A DNA stretch of 12,398 nt from Acidobacteriota bacterium. Lineage in GTDB: Bacteria; Acidobacteriota; Vicinamibacteria; Vicinamibacterales; UBA2999. The position numbers and the translations under genes were made by a program. A model generated the notes under the pieces. It was not told the DNA's origin. It did no database searches and worked only from the letters and a program-made list of their open reading frames with translations. Shown in pieces: positions 6,434-12,398 of this stretch (its first letter is position 1; each line of letters opens with the position of its first letter). The stretch lies in the NCBI GenBank assembly GCA_947478985.1, contig CANJYC010000032.1:1-12398 (forward strand), in the 5' to 3' direction.

Positions 6434-8872
6434 TTACTGAAGCGAAGGCTGAACCCGTCGATCCTTCTTCTTGTCGCTCGCCGGTCGGCCGGCCGGCGTG
6501 AGCGCCAGCAGCAGCACCTCATCGACGGTCTGCACGAAATGGATGGTCAGCTCCTTGCGCAGTTCAGGGCTGAGGTCTTCGTCGATGTTCTTCTCGTTCT
6601 GTCGCGGCAGGATCACTTCTCGGATACCGACGCGGCGCGCCGCGAGCACCTTTTCCTTGATGCCGCCAACCGGCAAGACGCGACCTGAGAGCGTGATTTC
6701 ACCGGTCATCGCGATATCGCCGCGCACCGGACGTCGTGTCAGTTCTGAAGCCAGCGCCGCGGCAATCGTGACTCCCGCCGACGGACCATCTTTCGGGATC
6801 GCGCCAGACGGCACATGCACGTGAATTTCCGCCTTCTTGAAGAAGTCCGGATCGGCGCCGTATGCGCCCGCGTGGGCACGAAACCACGACAGGGCCGCGC
6901 GCGCCGACTCCTTCATCACGTCGCCGAGCTGACCCGTGAGTGTCAGCGTATTGCTCCCTGTCATGCGTGACACTTCGACAAACAGGACGTCCCCCCCGGC
7001 GGGTGTCCACGCGAGACCGATGGCCACGCCTGGCTCTTTCGTGCGTTCCCCCATTTCCTCATCGAGGAAGACCGGGGCACCCAGAAGTTCAACGACGACA
7101 TCCGGGGTGATCGTCAGACGTTCCTCATTGCCTTCCGCGCGGCGGCGGGCGGCCTTTCGGCAGAGCGCACCAATCTGCCGCTCCATGTTTCGGACACCGG
7201 CCTCACGCGTATAGCCGCGAATGACCATGGCCAAAGCAGCGTCGGTGATAGCGAGCTGAGCAGAGGTCAGGCCGTGGTTTGTGATCTGCTTCTGCAGCAA
7301 ATGTTCGCGGGCGATGACGAGCTTTTCCTCCTCGGTATAGCCGGGGATCTCAAGCACCTCCATCCGATCACGGAGTGCGGCCGGAATCGGATCGAGAACG
7401 TTGGCCGTCGTGATGAAGAGGACCTCGGAGAGGTCGAACGGCACGTCGAGGTAATGATCTCGAAAGGTCGAGTTCTGCTCGGGATCGAGCACTTCAAGCA
7501 GTGCCGACGCCGGATCCCCACGGAAATCGTGGCCGAGCTTGTCGATCTCGTCGAGGATGAAGACCGGGTTCTTTGACTCTGCGCGCCGCAATCCCTGCAT
7601 GATCTGACCCGGCAACGCCCCAATGTAGGTACGCCGGTGTCCACGGATTTCAGCCTCGTCTCGCATGCCGCCAAGCGATATGCGAACAAACTTACGATCC
7701 AGGGCCTGCGCGATCGAACGCGCCAAAGAGGTCTTGCCGACGCCGGGCGGCCCGGCAAAACAGAGAATGGGCCCCTTGACGTCCGGGTTGAGCTTGCGAA
7801 CGGCCAGGTACTCGAGGATGCGATCTTTCGCTTTTTCGAGCCCGGAATGGTCAGTGTCGAGCACCTGCTTGGTCTTCTGCAGATCGATGACCTCATCGGT
7901 CCGCTTCTGCCACGGCAGAGTTGCGAGCCAGTCGAGATACGTGCGCGAAACGGTGTGCTCCGCCGCCGACACCGGCATCCGCGACAACCGATCGAGCTCT
8001 CGCGCTGCCTCTTTCCTCACCGGGTCTGGCATTCCGGCAGCTTCAAGCTTCTGGCTCAGTTCTTCGACATCTCTGGCCTGATCGTCGCCCTCGCCGAGTT
8101 CCTTCTGAATTGCCTTCAGTTGCTCGCGGAGGAAATATTCGCGCTGATTCTTACCAACTTCCGATTGCACCTGCGATTGAATCCTGGAGCCGAGTTCTAG
8201 GACCTCAAGCTCCTTGATCAGGATACGGTTGAGATTGTCCATGCGCCCACGAACATCAAGGGTCTCAAGCACGTCCTGCTTCACCGACGTCGCGACGGTA
8301 CTCAGACTCGAGGCGATGAAGTCGGCCAGCCGCCCTGGTTCTGCGATGTTTGAGGCAAGTGTCTGTAGATCGTCAGACAGAAGCGGTGAGAGCGACACCA
8401 CCTGCTGAAAATTCGTCTTGATGTTCCGGAGAAGCGCATCAATTTCGAGCCGATCGCCCTCCCTGATTGCTTCCGGGGCAGCGCTGGCTCGACCGGTGAG
8501 ATAGGGTCTCGTCTCGATAACCTGATCAAGCGTGACCCGGGCCAGCCCTTGAACGATCAGCCGGAGGCTCCCGTCAGGCAGCTTGAACATCTTGTGAATA
8601 TGGCTGGCCGTTCCGACGCCATACAGATCCTCTTGCCCAGGGTCTTCCACCGTCGGGTCTCGCTGGGTAAAAACACCAATCAGCTTTCCACTCGAGAGAG
8701 CCTCGTCAATCAGGCGGACGGAACTTTCTCGCGCCACTGCCAGCGGCATGAAGGAGTTGGGAAAGAGGACGGTGTCGCGCAGAGGAAGAATGGCGAGTTC
8801 GTCTGTGAGCACCAGCGCGAGGTCGCCCGTTGGGATCGCCTCAACCTTCGTGGTTTCGTGGGAATCGCTCAT
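6434..8872 (-). CDS. lon: ATP-dependent protease Lon
   Basis: Lon is a cytoplasmic hexameric AAA+ serine protease that degrades misfolded and regulatory proteins. From the ATG at 8872 it has 812 aa. The N-terminal substrate-binding domain starts near residue 26 (AILPLRDTVLFPNSFMPLAV) and is followed by a charged helical region. The AAA+ module has Walker A GPPGVGKTS with Lys380, and Walker B FILDEID. The C-terminal protease domain has the catalytic dyad Ser698 (PKDGPSAGV) and Lys741 (GGIKEK), 43 residues apart exactly as in E. coli Lon. The tail ends in a short basic stretch (DKKKDRR). The start is uncertain. The ATG at 8872 is preceded by a pure pyrimidine run with no Shine-Dalgarno. An in-frame GTG at 8896 has AAGGG upstream, but both lie inside a perfect hairpin. 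The GTG start would add eight residues (820 aa). The gene lies downstream of the DksA-like gene on the same strand. Confidence 0.97.
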   Translation of the reverse strand: MSDSHETTKVEAIPTGDLALVLTDELAILPLRDTVLFPNSFMPLAVARESSVRLIDEALSSGKLIGVFTQRDPTVEDPGQEDLYGVGTASHIHKMFKLPDGSLRLIVQGLARVTLDQVIETRPYLTGRASAAPEAIREGDRLEIDALLRNIKTNFQQVVSLSPLLSDDLQTLASNIAEPGRLADFIASSLSTVATSVKQDVLETLDVRGRMDNLNRILIKELEVLELGSRIQSQVQSEVGKNQREYFLREQLKAIQKELGEGDDQARDVEELSQKLEAAGMPDPVRKEAARELDRLSRMPVSAAEHTVSRTYLDWLATLPWQKRTDEVIDLQKTKQVLDTDHSGLEKAKDRILEYLAVRKLNPDVKGPILCFAGPPGVGKTSLARSIAQALDRKFVRISLGGMRDEAEIRGHRRTYIGALPGQIMQGLRRAESKNPVFILDEIDKLGHDFRGDPASALLEVLDPEQNSTFRDHYLDVPFDLSEVLFITTANVLDPIPAALRDRMEVLEIPGYTEEEKLVIAREHLLQKQITNHGLTSAQLAITDAALAMVIRGYTREAGVRNMERQIGALCRKAARRRAEGNEERLTITPDVVVELLGAPVFLDEEMGERTKEPGVAIGLAWTPAGGDVLFVEVSRMTGSNTLTLTGQLGDVMKESARAALSWFRAHAGAYGADPDFFKKAEIHVHVPSGAIPKDGPSAGVTIAAALASELTRRPVRGDIAMTGEITLSGRVLPVGGIKEKVLAARRVGIREVILPRQNEKNIDEDLSPELRKELTIHFVQTVDEVLLLALTPAGRPASDKKKDRRVQPSLQ

Positions 8873-8884
8873 GGGAGGAAAGGA

Positions 8885-8908
8885 AAGGGCGGCCACATGG
8901 CCGCCCTT
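8885..8908 (-). terminator. Perfect GC-rich hairpin between the DksA-like gene and lon
   Basis: AAGGGCGGCCA and TGGCCGCCCTT form a flawless 11-bp inverted repeat with a 2-base spacer. Read on the minus strand, it lies 42 bases after the DksA-like stop and is followed by TTTCCTTTCC, so it can serve as an intrinsic terminator for that gene. It also ends only 12 bases before the lon ATG at 8872 and contains the alternative lon GTG. It could therefore equally be an attenuator or translation-control element in the lon leader. On the plus strand no T-tract follows, so the direction is minus. Its existence is certain; its role is inferred. Confidence 0.6.
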
Positions 8909-8950
8909 GTATTGCGATGGAGTGTAGCGCGTGCCTAAGGCCGCGCGAGA

Positions 8951-9403
8951 CTAATTTGACATGTCGAGGAAGAGGCCAGACGATCCACCCTTGCGGGCCA
9001 TCATCCGCTCACGCTGCTCAGCGGTTTCGCGTGCCTCTTCGCAATCCTTACACCGGACGGCAAATGGCAAAGCGCGCAGACGCGCATGGGAGATCTCCTC
9101 GCCACACTCGAAGCAATTGCCGTACGTGTGTTCCTCGAGCCGCCTCAGAGCCGCATCAACCTTGTTGAGCGTCTCTGACTTCATCTGAATAAGGGCGAAT
9201 TCGATGTCGTCCTGGATGTCCACCTCGGAACTCTCACCCTGGTCGAGCACCTCGCGGTCCTTGCCTTCCGCTGAACGAACGTCACGCATTCTGCCCTGAA
9301 CTTCGGTCATCAATTCGCGGCGGCGCTCCTCAAGCATCTTTCTGAGTTCGCTGTAACGGCTGCTCTTTCCCGCCGCTGCCTTGGTTGCTTTCGTTTTCGC
9401 CAT
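8951..9403 (-). CDS. DksA/TraR-family C4 zinc-finger protein
   Basis: The protein is 150 aa, the size of DksA. A lysine/alanine-rich N-terminus (1-14) is followed by a helical, probably coiled-coil region (about 19-94). The C4 zinc finger has Cys97, Cys100, Cys118 and Cys121, with the same CxxC-17-CxxC spacing as E. coli DksA, then a short C-terminal helix. Family members bind in the secondary channel of RNA polymerase and, with ppGpp, tune rRNA and amino-acid promoters. The coiled-coil tip here reads SSEVDIQDD, and the DxxDxA motif needed for DksA activity is not plainly conserved. It may therefore be a general TraR/DksA/YocK-like protein, not a true DksA. The ATG at 9403 has a strong AAGGAG 10 bases upstream. 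lon follows on the same strand after a hairpin. A Rel gene for ppGpp metabolism lies nearby. Confidence 0.88.
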   Translation of the reverse strand: MAKTKATKAAAGKSSRYSELRKMLEERRRELMTEVQGRMRDVRSAEGKDREVLDQGESSEVDIQDDIEFALIQMKSETLNKVDAALRRLEEHTYGNCFECGEEISHARLRALPFAVRCKDCEEARETAEQRERMMARKGGSSGLFLDMSN

Positions 9404-9413
9404 GTGCCTGCCG

Positions 9414-9419
9414 CTCCTT
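9414..9419 (-). promoter_or_regulatory. Ribosome binding site of the DksA-like gene
   Basis: On the minus strand AAGGAG lies 10 bases before the ATG at 9403. It is the clearest Shine-Dalgarno on this strand and supports that start. Confidence 0.7.
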
Positions 9420-9855
9420 CCGCGTCTCCTGCTTGGGTGACCAGATTTGATGACCAGTGCATTCAGCTATGCAACTGTGATGCCTAATCTTACAAACCTA
9501 AGACGCCGGTTTCTATGTTCTGGCCTGCTGGTCTCAGAACCGTGGATGGCAGAACCTTCAGAGCTCGTAATTTGCGGTGGATTTGCCCTGACTTACGTCA
9601 GATTGTTTAATGTTTTTGAATGACATATGGAGCAAGCGGGGTGCTTATGGCATATGCCTGTCGCGCAAGTCTGCCATGCCGGCAACCACGCCGCATCGCT
9701 GATACTGGCTAAAAATAGACAGTGTGCGTTATTTTGGACACGTGGGTAGATCTTAGATTTCACCTGCAGAGTCCCTATCCGTGGACGCGCTGTGGCTGTC
9801 TTAACACCTTCTGTGACAGAAACTCTCTTCCAGCAAGCGACTCCTGACCGTCCCG

Positions 9856-9885
9856 TTGAACCGCACCAACACTGCGGAGTAGAAT
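9856..9885 (+). promoter_or_regulatory. Sigma70-type promoter for rpmB-ridA
   Basis: TTGAAC (9856-9861) and TAGAAT (9880-9885) are 18 bases apart, close to the TTGACA/TATAAT consensus. Transcription would start near 9892, leaving a leader of about 26 bases that contains the rpmB ribosome site. It is inferred from sequence only, but spacing and position are good. Confidence 0.6.
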
Positions 9886-9907
9886 GGGGGGTTCCTTCTA
9901 ACAACAC

Positions 9908-9913
9908 AGGGAG
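9908..9913 (+). promoter_or_regulatory. Ribosome binding site of rpmB
   Basis: AGGGAG lies 4 bases before the ATG at 9918. It decides that start over the open frame that continues upstream, and agrees with the expected L28 N-terminus. Confidence 0.65.
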
Positions 9914-9917
9914 AATC

Positions 9918-10109
9918 ATGGCGAAGCGGTGCGAAGTCTGCGACAAGGGCCCGACCTACGGGAAAACGGTCTCTCACGCACACAATATCGGGTTGCGGCG
10001 TTTTGAGCCCAATCTGCAGACTGTACGAGCGTTGATCAACGGGGCGACGAAGCGGATGCGCGTCTGCACCCGGTGCCTGCGATCGGGAAAGATTACTAAG
10101 GCTGCCTGA
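9918..10109 (+). CDS. rpmB: 50S ribosomal protein L28 (bL28), zinc-binding form
   Basis: This structural protein of the large ribosomal subunit has 63 aa, the normal length. The sequence starts MAKRCEVCDKGP and carries VSHAHN and RRFEPNLQ, which are typical of L28. Cys5, Cys8, Cys50 and Cys53 form two CxxC pairs, so this is the C+ (zinc-ribbon) type. Organisms with C+ forms sometimes keep a zinc-free paralogue controlled by Zur; none is in this window. It is preceded by a promoter and a ribosome site, and ridA begins one base after its stop, implying co-transcription. Confidence 0.97.
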   Translation: MAKRCEVCDKGPTYGKTVSHAHNIGLRRFEPNLQTVRALINGATKRMRVCTRCLRSGKITKAA

Positions 10110-10110
10110 T

Positions 10111-10485
10111 ATGCGAGAGGGCATCGCGGCACCTGGCGCACCTGGTGCCATTGGCCCTTACTCGCCGGCCATTCGGGCCGGCAACATGATCTTTCTTTCC
10201 GGCCAGATTCCACTGGATTCGGCTGGCAAGCTCGTCACAGGCGACATCGCGGCCCAGACGGAACAAGTCATGCTCAATATTGGGGTGCTTCTGAAGGCCG
10301 CCGGCGCAGGCTTTGAACACGTGGTGCGCACCACCGTGTTTCTCCTCGATATGAGCGACTTTGCAATGATGAATACCGCCTACGGCAAATTCGTTGTCGA
10401 CCCGCCTCCGGCTCGTTCCACCGTGCAGGTTTCGCGATTGCCACGCGACGCTCGCGTCGAAATCGACGTCATCGCCGTCCTGTAA
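10111..10485 (+). CDS. ridA: RidA family reactive intermediate (enamine/imine) deaminase
   Basis: RidA (YjgF/YER057c/UK114 family) hydrolyses reactive enamine/imine intermediates such as 2-aminoacrylate released by PLP-dependent dehydratases, protecting other enzymes. The protein is a cytoplasmic homotrimer by family. It is 124 aa, close to the usual 125-130. The N-terminal APGAPGAIGPYSPAI and SGQIPLD are typical. The family signature near the C-terminus is PPARSTVQVSRLPRDARVEI, in which the first Arg corresponds to the active-site Arg of E. coli RidA. The ATG follows the rpmB stop by one base. AAGG at 10098-10101, inside the end of rpmB, is 9 bases upstream and could serve as its ribosome site. 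It converges on the Rel gene. The exact substrate cannot be read from the sequence. Confidence 0.95.
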   Translation: MREGIAAPGAPGAIGPYSPAIRAGNMIFLSGQIPLDSAGKLVTGDIAAQTEQVMLNIGVLLKAAGAGFEHVVRTTVFLLDMSDFAMMNTAYGKFVVDPPPARSTVQVSRLPRDARVEIDVIAVL

Positions 10486-10488
10486 CCA

Positions 10489-10512
10489 GAGCCGCTGACA
10501 AGTGAGCGGCTC
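10489..10512. terminator. Hairpin between convergent ridA and rel
   Basis: GAGCCGCT (10489-10496) and AGCGGCTC (10505-10512) form a perfect 8-bp stem with an 8-base loop, filling most of the 32-base gap between the two stops. It starts 3 bases after the ridA stop and ends 5 bases before the rel stop. There is no T-tract on either strand. A bidirectional terminator or mRNA 3'-end stabiliser is the natural reading. Confidence 0.5.
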
Positions 10513-10517
10513 GCGAT

Positions 10518-12398
10518 TTACGCGCGCGCCGTCCGCTCCACGTCGATCACTCCCTGCACGTTCTTAATCGACTTGATCACCTTCTCAAGGTGCTTCACGT
10601 CCTTGATTTCGACGGTCATGTCGATGCGAGCGTGCTGGTCATCGCCCGTGCGGGCTTCCATGTTGGTGATATTGGTGTTGATGTCAGACACCTTGGCGCT
10701 AATCTCAGCGAGCATCCCCTTGCGATCCGCCACTTGCATCGTGAGCCGAACGGTATAGGGCGTCTCCCCGCCGGCGCTGTCCCACTCGACTTCGATGCCG
10801 CGCTCGGGATCGAACATTAGATTCACGACATTCGAACAACTCGCGGAATGAACGGACACCCCCTTGCCGCGGGTGATGTAGCCGACAATCCTTTCGCCAC
10901 GGATCGGATTGCAGCACTTGGCTCTGAACACCAGGACATCGTCACTGCCACGAACCTTAATCTTGTCGGATGCCGATCCGGAGCGAAGCACGCGCTTGAC
11001 GGCGGAGACAACTGCGGAGTCTGGCGCCCTTTCCTTCAAGCTCGCTGGCGGCACAGCCTTCTGGAGTACCGTGCGAGCCGAAACTTTTCCGTAGCCAATA
11101 TGGGCGAGGAGCTCTTCAGACGCCTTGGCTCCGTACTCAGCGGCAAACTTCGCCAGTTCCGGACTCTCAAGCAACGTTTTCGGATTCAGATCGAAGCGAC
11201 GCGCCTCTTTTTCAAACAAGCGCCGTCCGAGTTCGACGCTGCGCGCGCGCTCCTCACCTTGCAGCACGTGCTTGATCTTGTTGCGAGCGCGGGAGGTCGC
11301 AGTGAATGCCAGCCAGTCTCGGCTCGGCTTATGCCCCTGTTGAGTAACGATCTCAACAATGTCGCCGTTTTGCAGGCGGGTCCGTAACGGAACCATGCGG
11401 CCATTGATGCGAGCACCGGCACACTGATTCCCGACGTCGGTATGGATGCTGTAGGCGAAATCGACGGGCGTCGAGCCCCGCTGCAGCGAACGCACTTCGC
11501 CTTTGGGCGTGAAGATGTAGACCTCTTCCGGATAGAGATCGATCTTCAGATTCTGCATGAACTCCTGGGGGTCGCGGACTTCCTGCTGGACTTCGAGGAA
11601 CTGGCGAAGCCACTGGAAATATCGCTCATCCCGATGATCACCGACGCGACCTTCCTTGTACTTCCAATGCGCCGCAATCCCCTCCTCCGCACGGCGGTGC
11701 ATCTCCTCTGTGCGAATCTGAACCTCGAACGGAAAACCGTGCTCACTGATCACCGACGTGTGCAACGACTGGTACCCGTTGGGGCGAGGCATCGCTATGA
11801 AGTCCTTGATCCGCCCTGGCACCGGTGACCACGTCTGGTGAATGATGCCTAAGGCCGCGTAGCAGTCCTTCACGGACACGGTCACCACGCGCAGCGCCAC
11901 GAAATCGTAGACGCGGTCAATGTCGATATCCTGGCGCTTGAGCTTGAGGTAGATGCTGTAAAGACGCTTGAGGCGACCGTCCAGCTGGCTCACTGGCACC
12001 TGCGCATCGTTGAGCTTTGCGTGGATTGTCCTGGTCAACTCACCGATGAGATTCTCGGCTGTCTTGCGCTTGGCTTCGACCTTGACGCGCAGACCTTCGT
12101 ACGCCTTTGGCTCGAGGTACTTGAACGACAGCTCTTCGAGCTCGTTCTTCACCTTGCTCATGCCGAGGCGATTGGCAATCGGTGCGTAAATATCGATCGT
12201 CTCCTGCGCGATCTTGACCCGACGCTCCTCGGGGAGATGGTGCAGGGTCCGCATGTTGTGGAGCCGATCGGCCAGCTTCACGAGGATGACTCGGATGTCA
12301 TCCACCATCGCTAGCAGCATCTTGCGGAGGTTCTCGGCCTGACGCTCCTCGCTCGACGAGAACGGGATGGCGCCAATCTTGGTGACGCCCTCGACCAC
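10518..12398 (-). CDS. rel: Bifunctional (p)ppGpp synthetase/hydrolase, RelA/SpoT family (5' end outside window)
   Basis: This long RSH protein makes and degrades (p)ppGpp, the stringent-response alarmone. 626 codons are present up to the right edge. The window begins inside the HD hydrolase domain (VEGVTKI), so the HDxxED part lies outside. Seen in order are the HD remainder with an intact KLADRLHNM (fragment residues 41-49) and the synthetase domain with GRLKRLYSIYLKLKRQ (141-156). The G-loop region follows with NGYQSLHTS (207-215), then FEVQIRT with the catalytic-type Glu225. Next come the TGS domain (291-350), a helical region, the conserved-cysteine domain (RAKCCNP at 492-498, HSASC at 517-521) and an ACT/RRM domain (about 548-624). 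Both catalytic halves look intact where visible, as expected for a bifunctional Rel or SpoT, not a synthetase-only RelA. It converges on ridA. The DksA-like protein encoded nearby belongs to a family that often acts with ppGpp. Confidence 0.96.
   Translation of the reverse strand: MVEGVTKIGAIPFSSSEERQAENLRKMLLAMVDDIRVILVKLADRLHNMRTLHHLPEERRVKIAQETIDIYAPIANRLGMSKVKNELEELSFKYLEPKAYEGLRVKVEAKRKTAENLIGELTRTIHAKLNDAQVPVSQLDGRLKRLYSIYLKLKRQDIDIDRVYDFVALRVVTVSVKDCYAALGIIHQTWSPVPGRIKDFIAMPRPNGYQSLHTSVISEHGFPFEVQIRTEEMHRRAEEGIAAHWKYKEGRVGDHRDERYFQWLRQFLEVQQEVRDPQEFMQNLKIDLYPEEVYIFTPKGEVRSLQRGSTPVDFAYSIHTDVGNQCAGARINGRMVPLRTRLQNGDIVEIVTQQGHKPSRDWLAFTATSRARNKIKHVLQGEERARSVELGRRLFEKEARRFDLNPKTLLESPELAKFAAEYGAKASEELLAHIGYGKVSARTVLQKAVPPASLKERAPDSAVVSAVKRVLRSGSASDKIKVRGSDDVLVFRAKCCNPIRGERIVGYITRGKGVSVHSASCSNVVNLMFDPERGIEVEWDSAGGETPYTVRLTMQVADRKGMLAEISAKVSDINTNITNMEARTGDDQHARIDMTVEIKDVKHLEKVIKSIKNVQGVIDVERTARA

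Larger units (their letters stand above)
9404..9917. other. 514-base low-GC intergenic region between divergent DksA-like gene and rpmB
   Basis: No credible gene is visible on either strand. The open frames here lack family features or simply extend rpmB upstream. A hand count gives 93 G+C in 200 bases for 9461-9660 (about 47%), against about 65% in a sampled 60 bases of ileS. Small elements seen are a direct repeat TGACCAG at 9438-9444 and 9451-9457, an inverted repeat CTGAC-TTAC-GTCAG at 9588-9601 followed by T-rich sequence, and a 10-bp palindrome GGCATATGCC at 9649-9658. The right end carries the rpmB promoter. No tRNA, tmRNA or SRP RNA pattern was recognised. The region must also contain the promoter of the DksA-like gene, which I could not place convincingly. 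Confidence 0.6.

Noticed and set aside
6471..8937. Long plus-strand open frames opposite lon
   Set aside because: These are antisense shadows of the well-supported lon gene, caused by high GC in the third codon position. No domain is recognisable.
8911..8940. Heat-shock (sigma32-like) promoter for lon, CTCCAT with upstream CTTAGG
   Set aside because: The -35 match is weak and the spacing of 11 bases is too short for the known sigma32 pattern.
9588..9601. CTGAC-TTAC-GTCAG hairpin as a terminator
   Set aside because: The stem is only five base pairs and there is no gene upstream on the plus strand for it to terminate. It is noted only as a small inverted repeat.
9792..9917. In-frame upstream extension of rpmB
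   Set aside because: It would put the promoter and the AGGGAG site inside the gene. L28 proteins begin at the MAKRC position.
9593..9946. 117-aa minus-strand open frame across the spacer and the rpmB start
   Set aside because: It overlaps the rpmB promoter and start codon, has no recognisable domain and no ribosome site, and looks like a chance frame.
8932..11859. 14-base repeat TGCCTAAGGCCGCG at 8932-8945 and 11846-11859
   Set aside because: One copy is inside rel coding sequence, and a single shared 14-mer in 12 kb of GC-rich DNA is well within chance.

Overview
The window is a GC-rich stretch of an ordinary bacterial chromosome. It is densely coding, with housekeeping genes on both strands. 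It shows no insertion sequences, phage genes, CRISPR array, tRNA or rRNA. The organism is not named by the sequence. The set of a bifunctional-type Rel, a four-cysteine (zinc) L28, an IleS with two zinc-binding cysteine sets and an M16 peptidase beside ileS would fit Acidobacteriota or a deltaproteobacterial-type lineage. This is an inference from family resemblance only.

Left part (1-6361): a minus-strand M16 zinc peptidase runs off the left edge. It is divergent from a tight plus-strand cluster, ileS-lspA-lgt-rluD-Nudix, which starts only 30 bases away. Neighbours in the cluster are 1-2 bases apart or overlap, so it is very probably one transcript. It combines isoleucyl-tRNA charging, two steps of lipoprotein maturation (Lgt adds the diacylglyceryl group, LspA then removes the signal peptide), 23S rRNA pseudouridylation and an ADP-ribose-type Nudix hydrolase.

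Middle part (6362-9917): the cluster converges on lon, with a small hairpin between them. lon is preceded on the same strand by a DksA/TraR-family zinc-finger protein. A perfect 11-bp inverted repeat lies between these two genes, directly ahead of the lon start. A 514-base spacer follows (9404-9917). Its GC content is clearly lower than that of the genes, and it holds no gene I can support.

Right part (9918-12398): rpmB (ribosomal protein L28) and ridA are one base apart behind a good sigma70-type promoter. They converge on a large bifunctional RelA/SpoT (Rel) gene whose 5' end lies beyond the right edge, with a hairpin between the converging ends.

No wholly new system is visible. The points most worth a second look are the lon leader hairpin, with its conflicting start-codon evidence, and the low-GC spacer.
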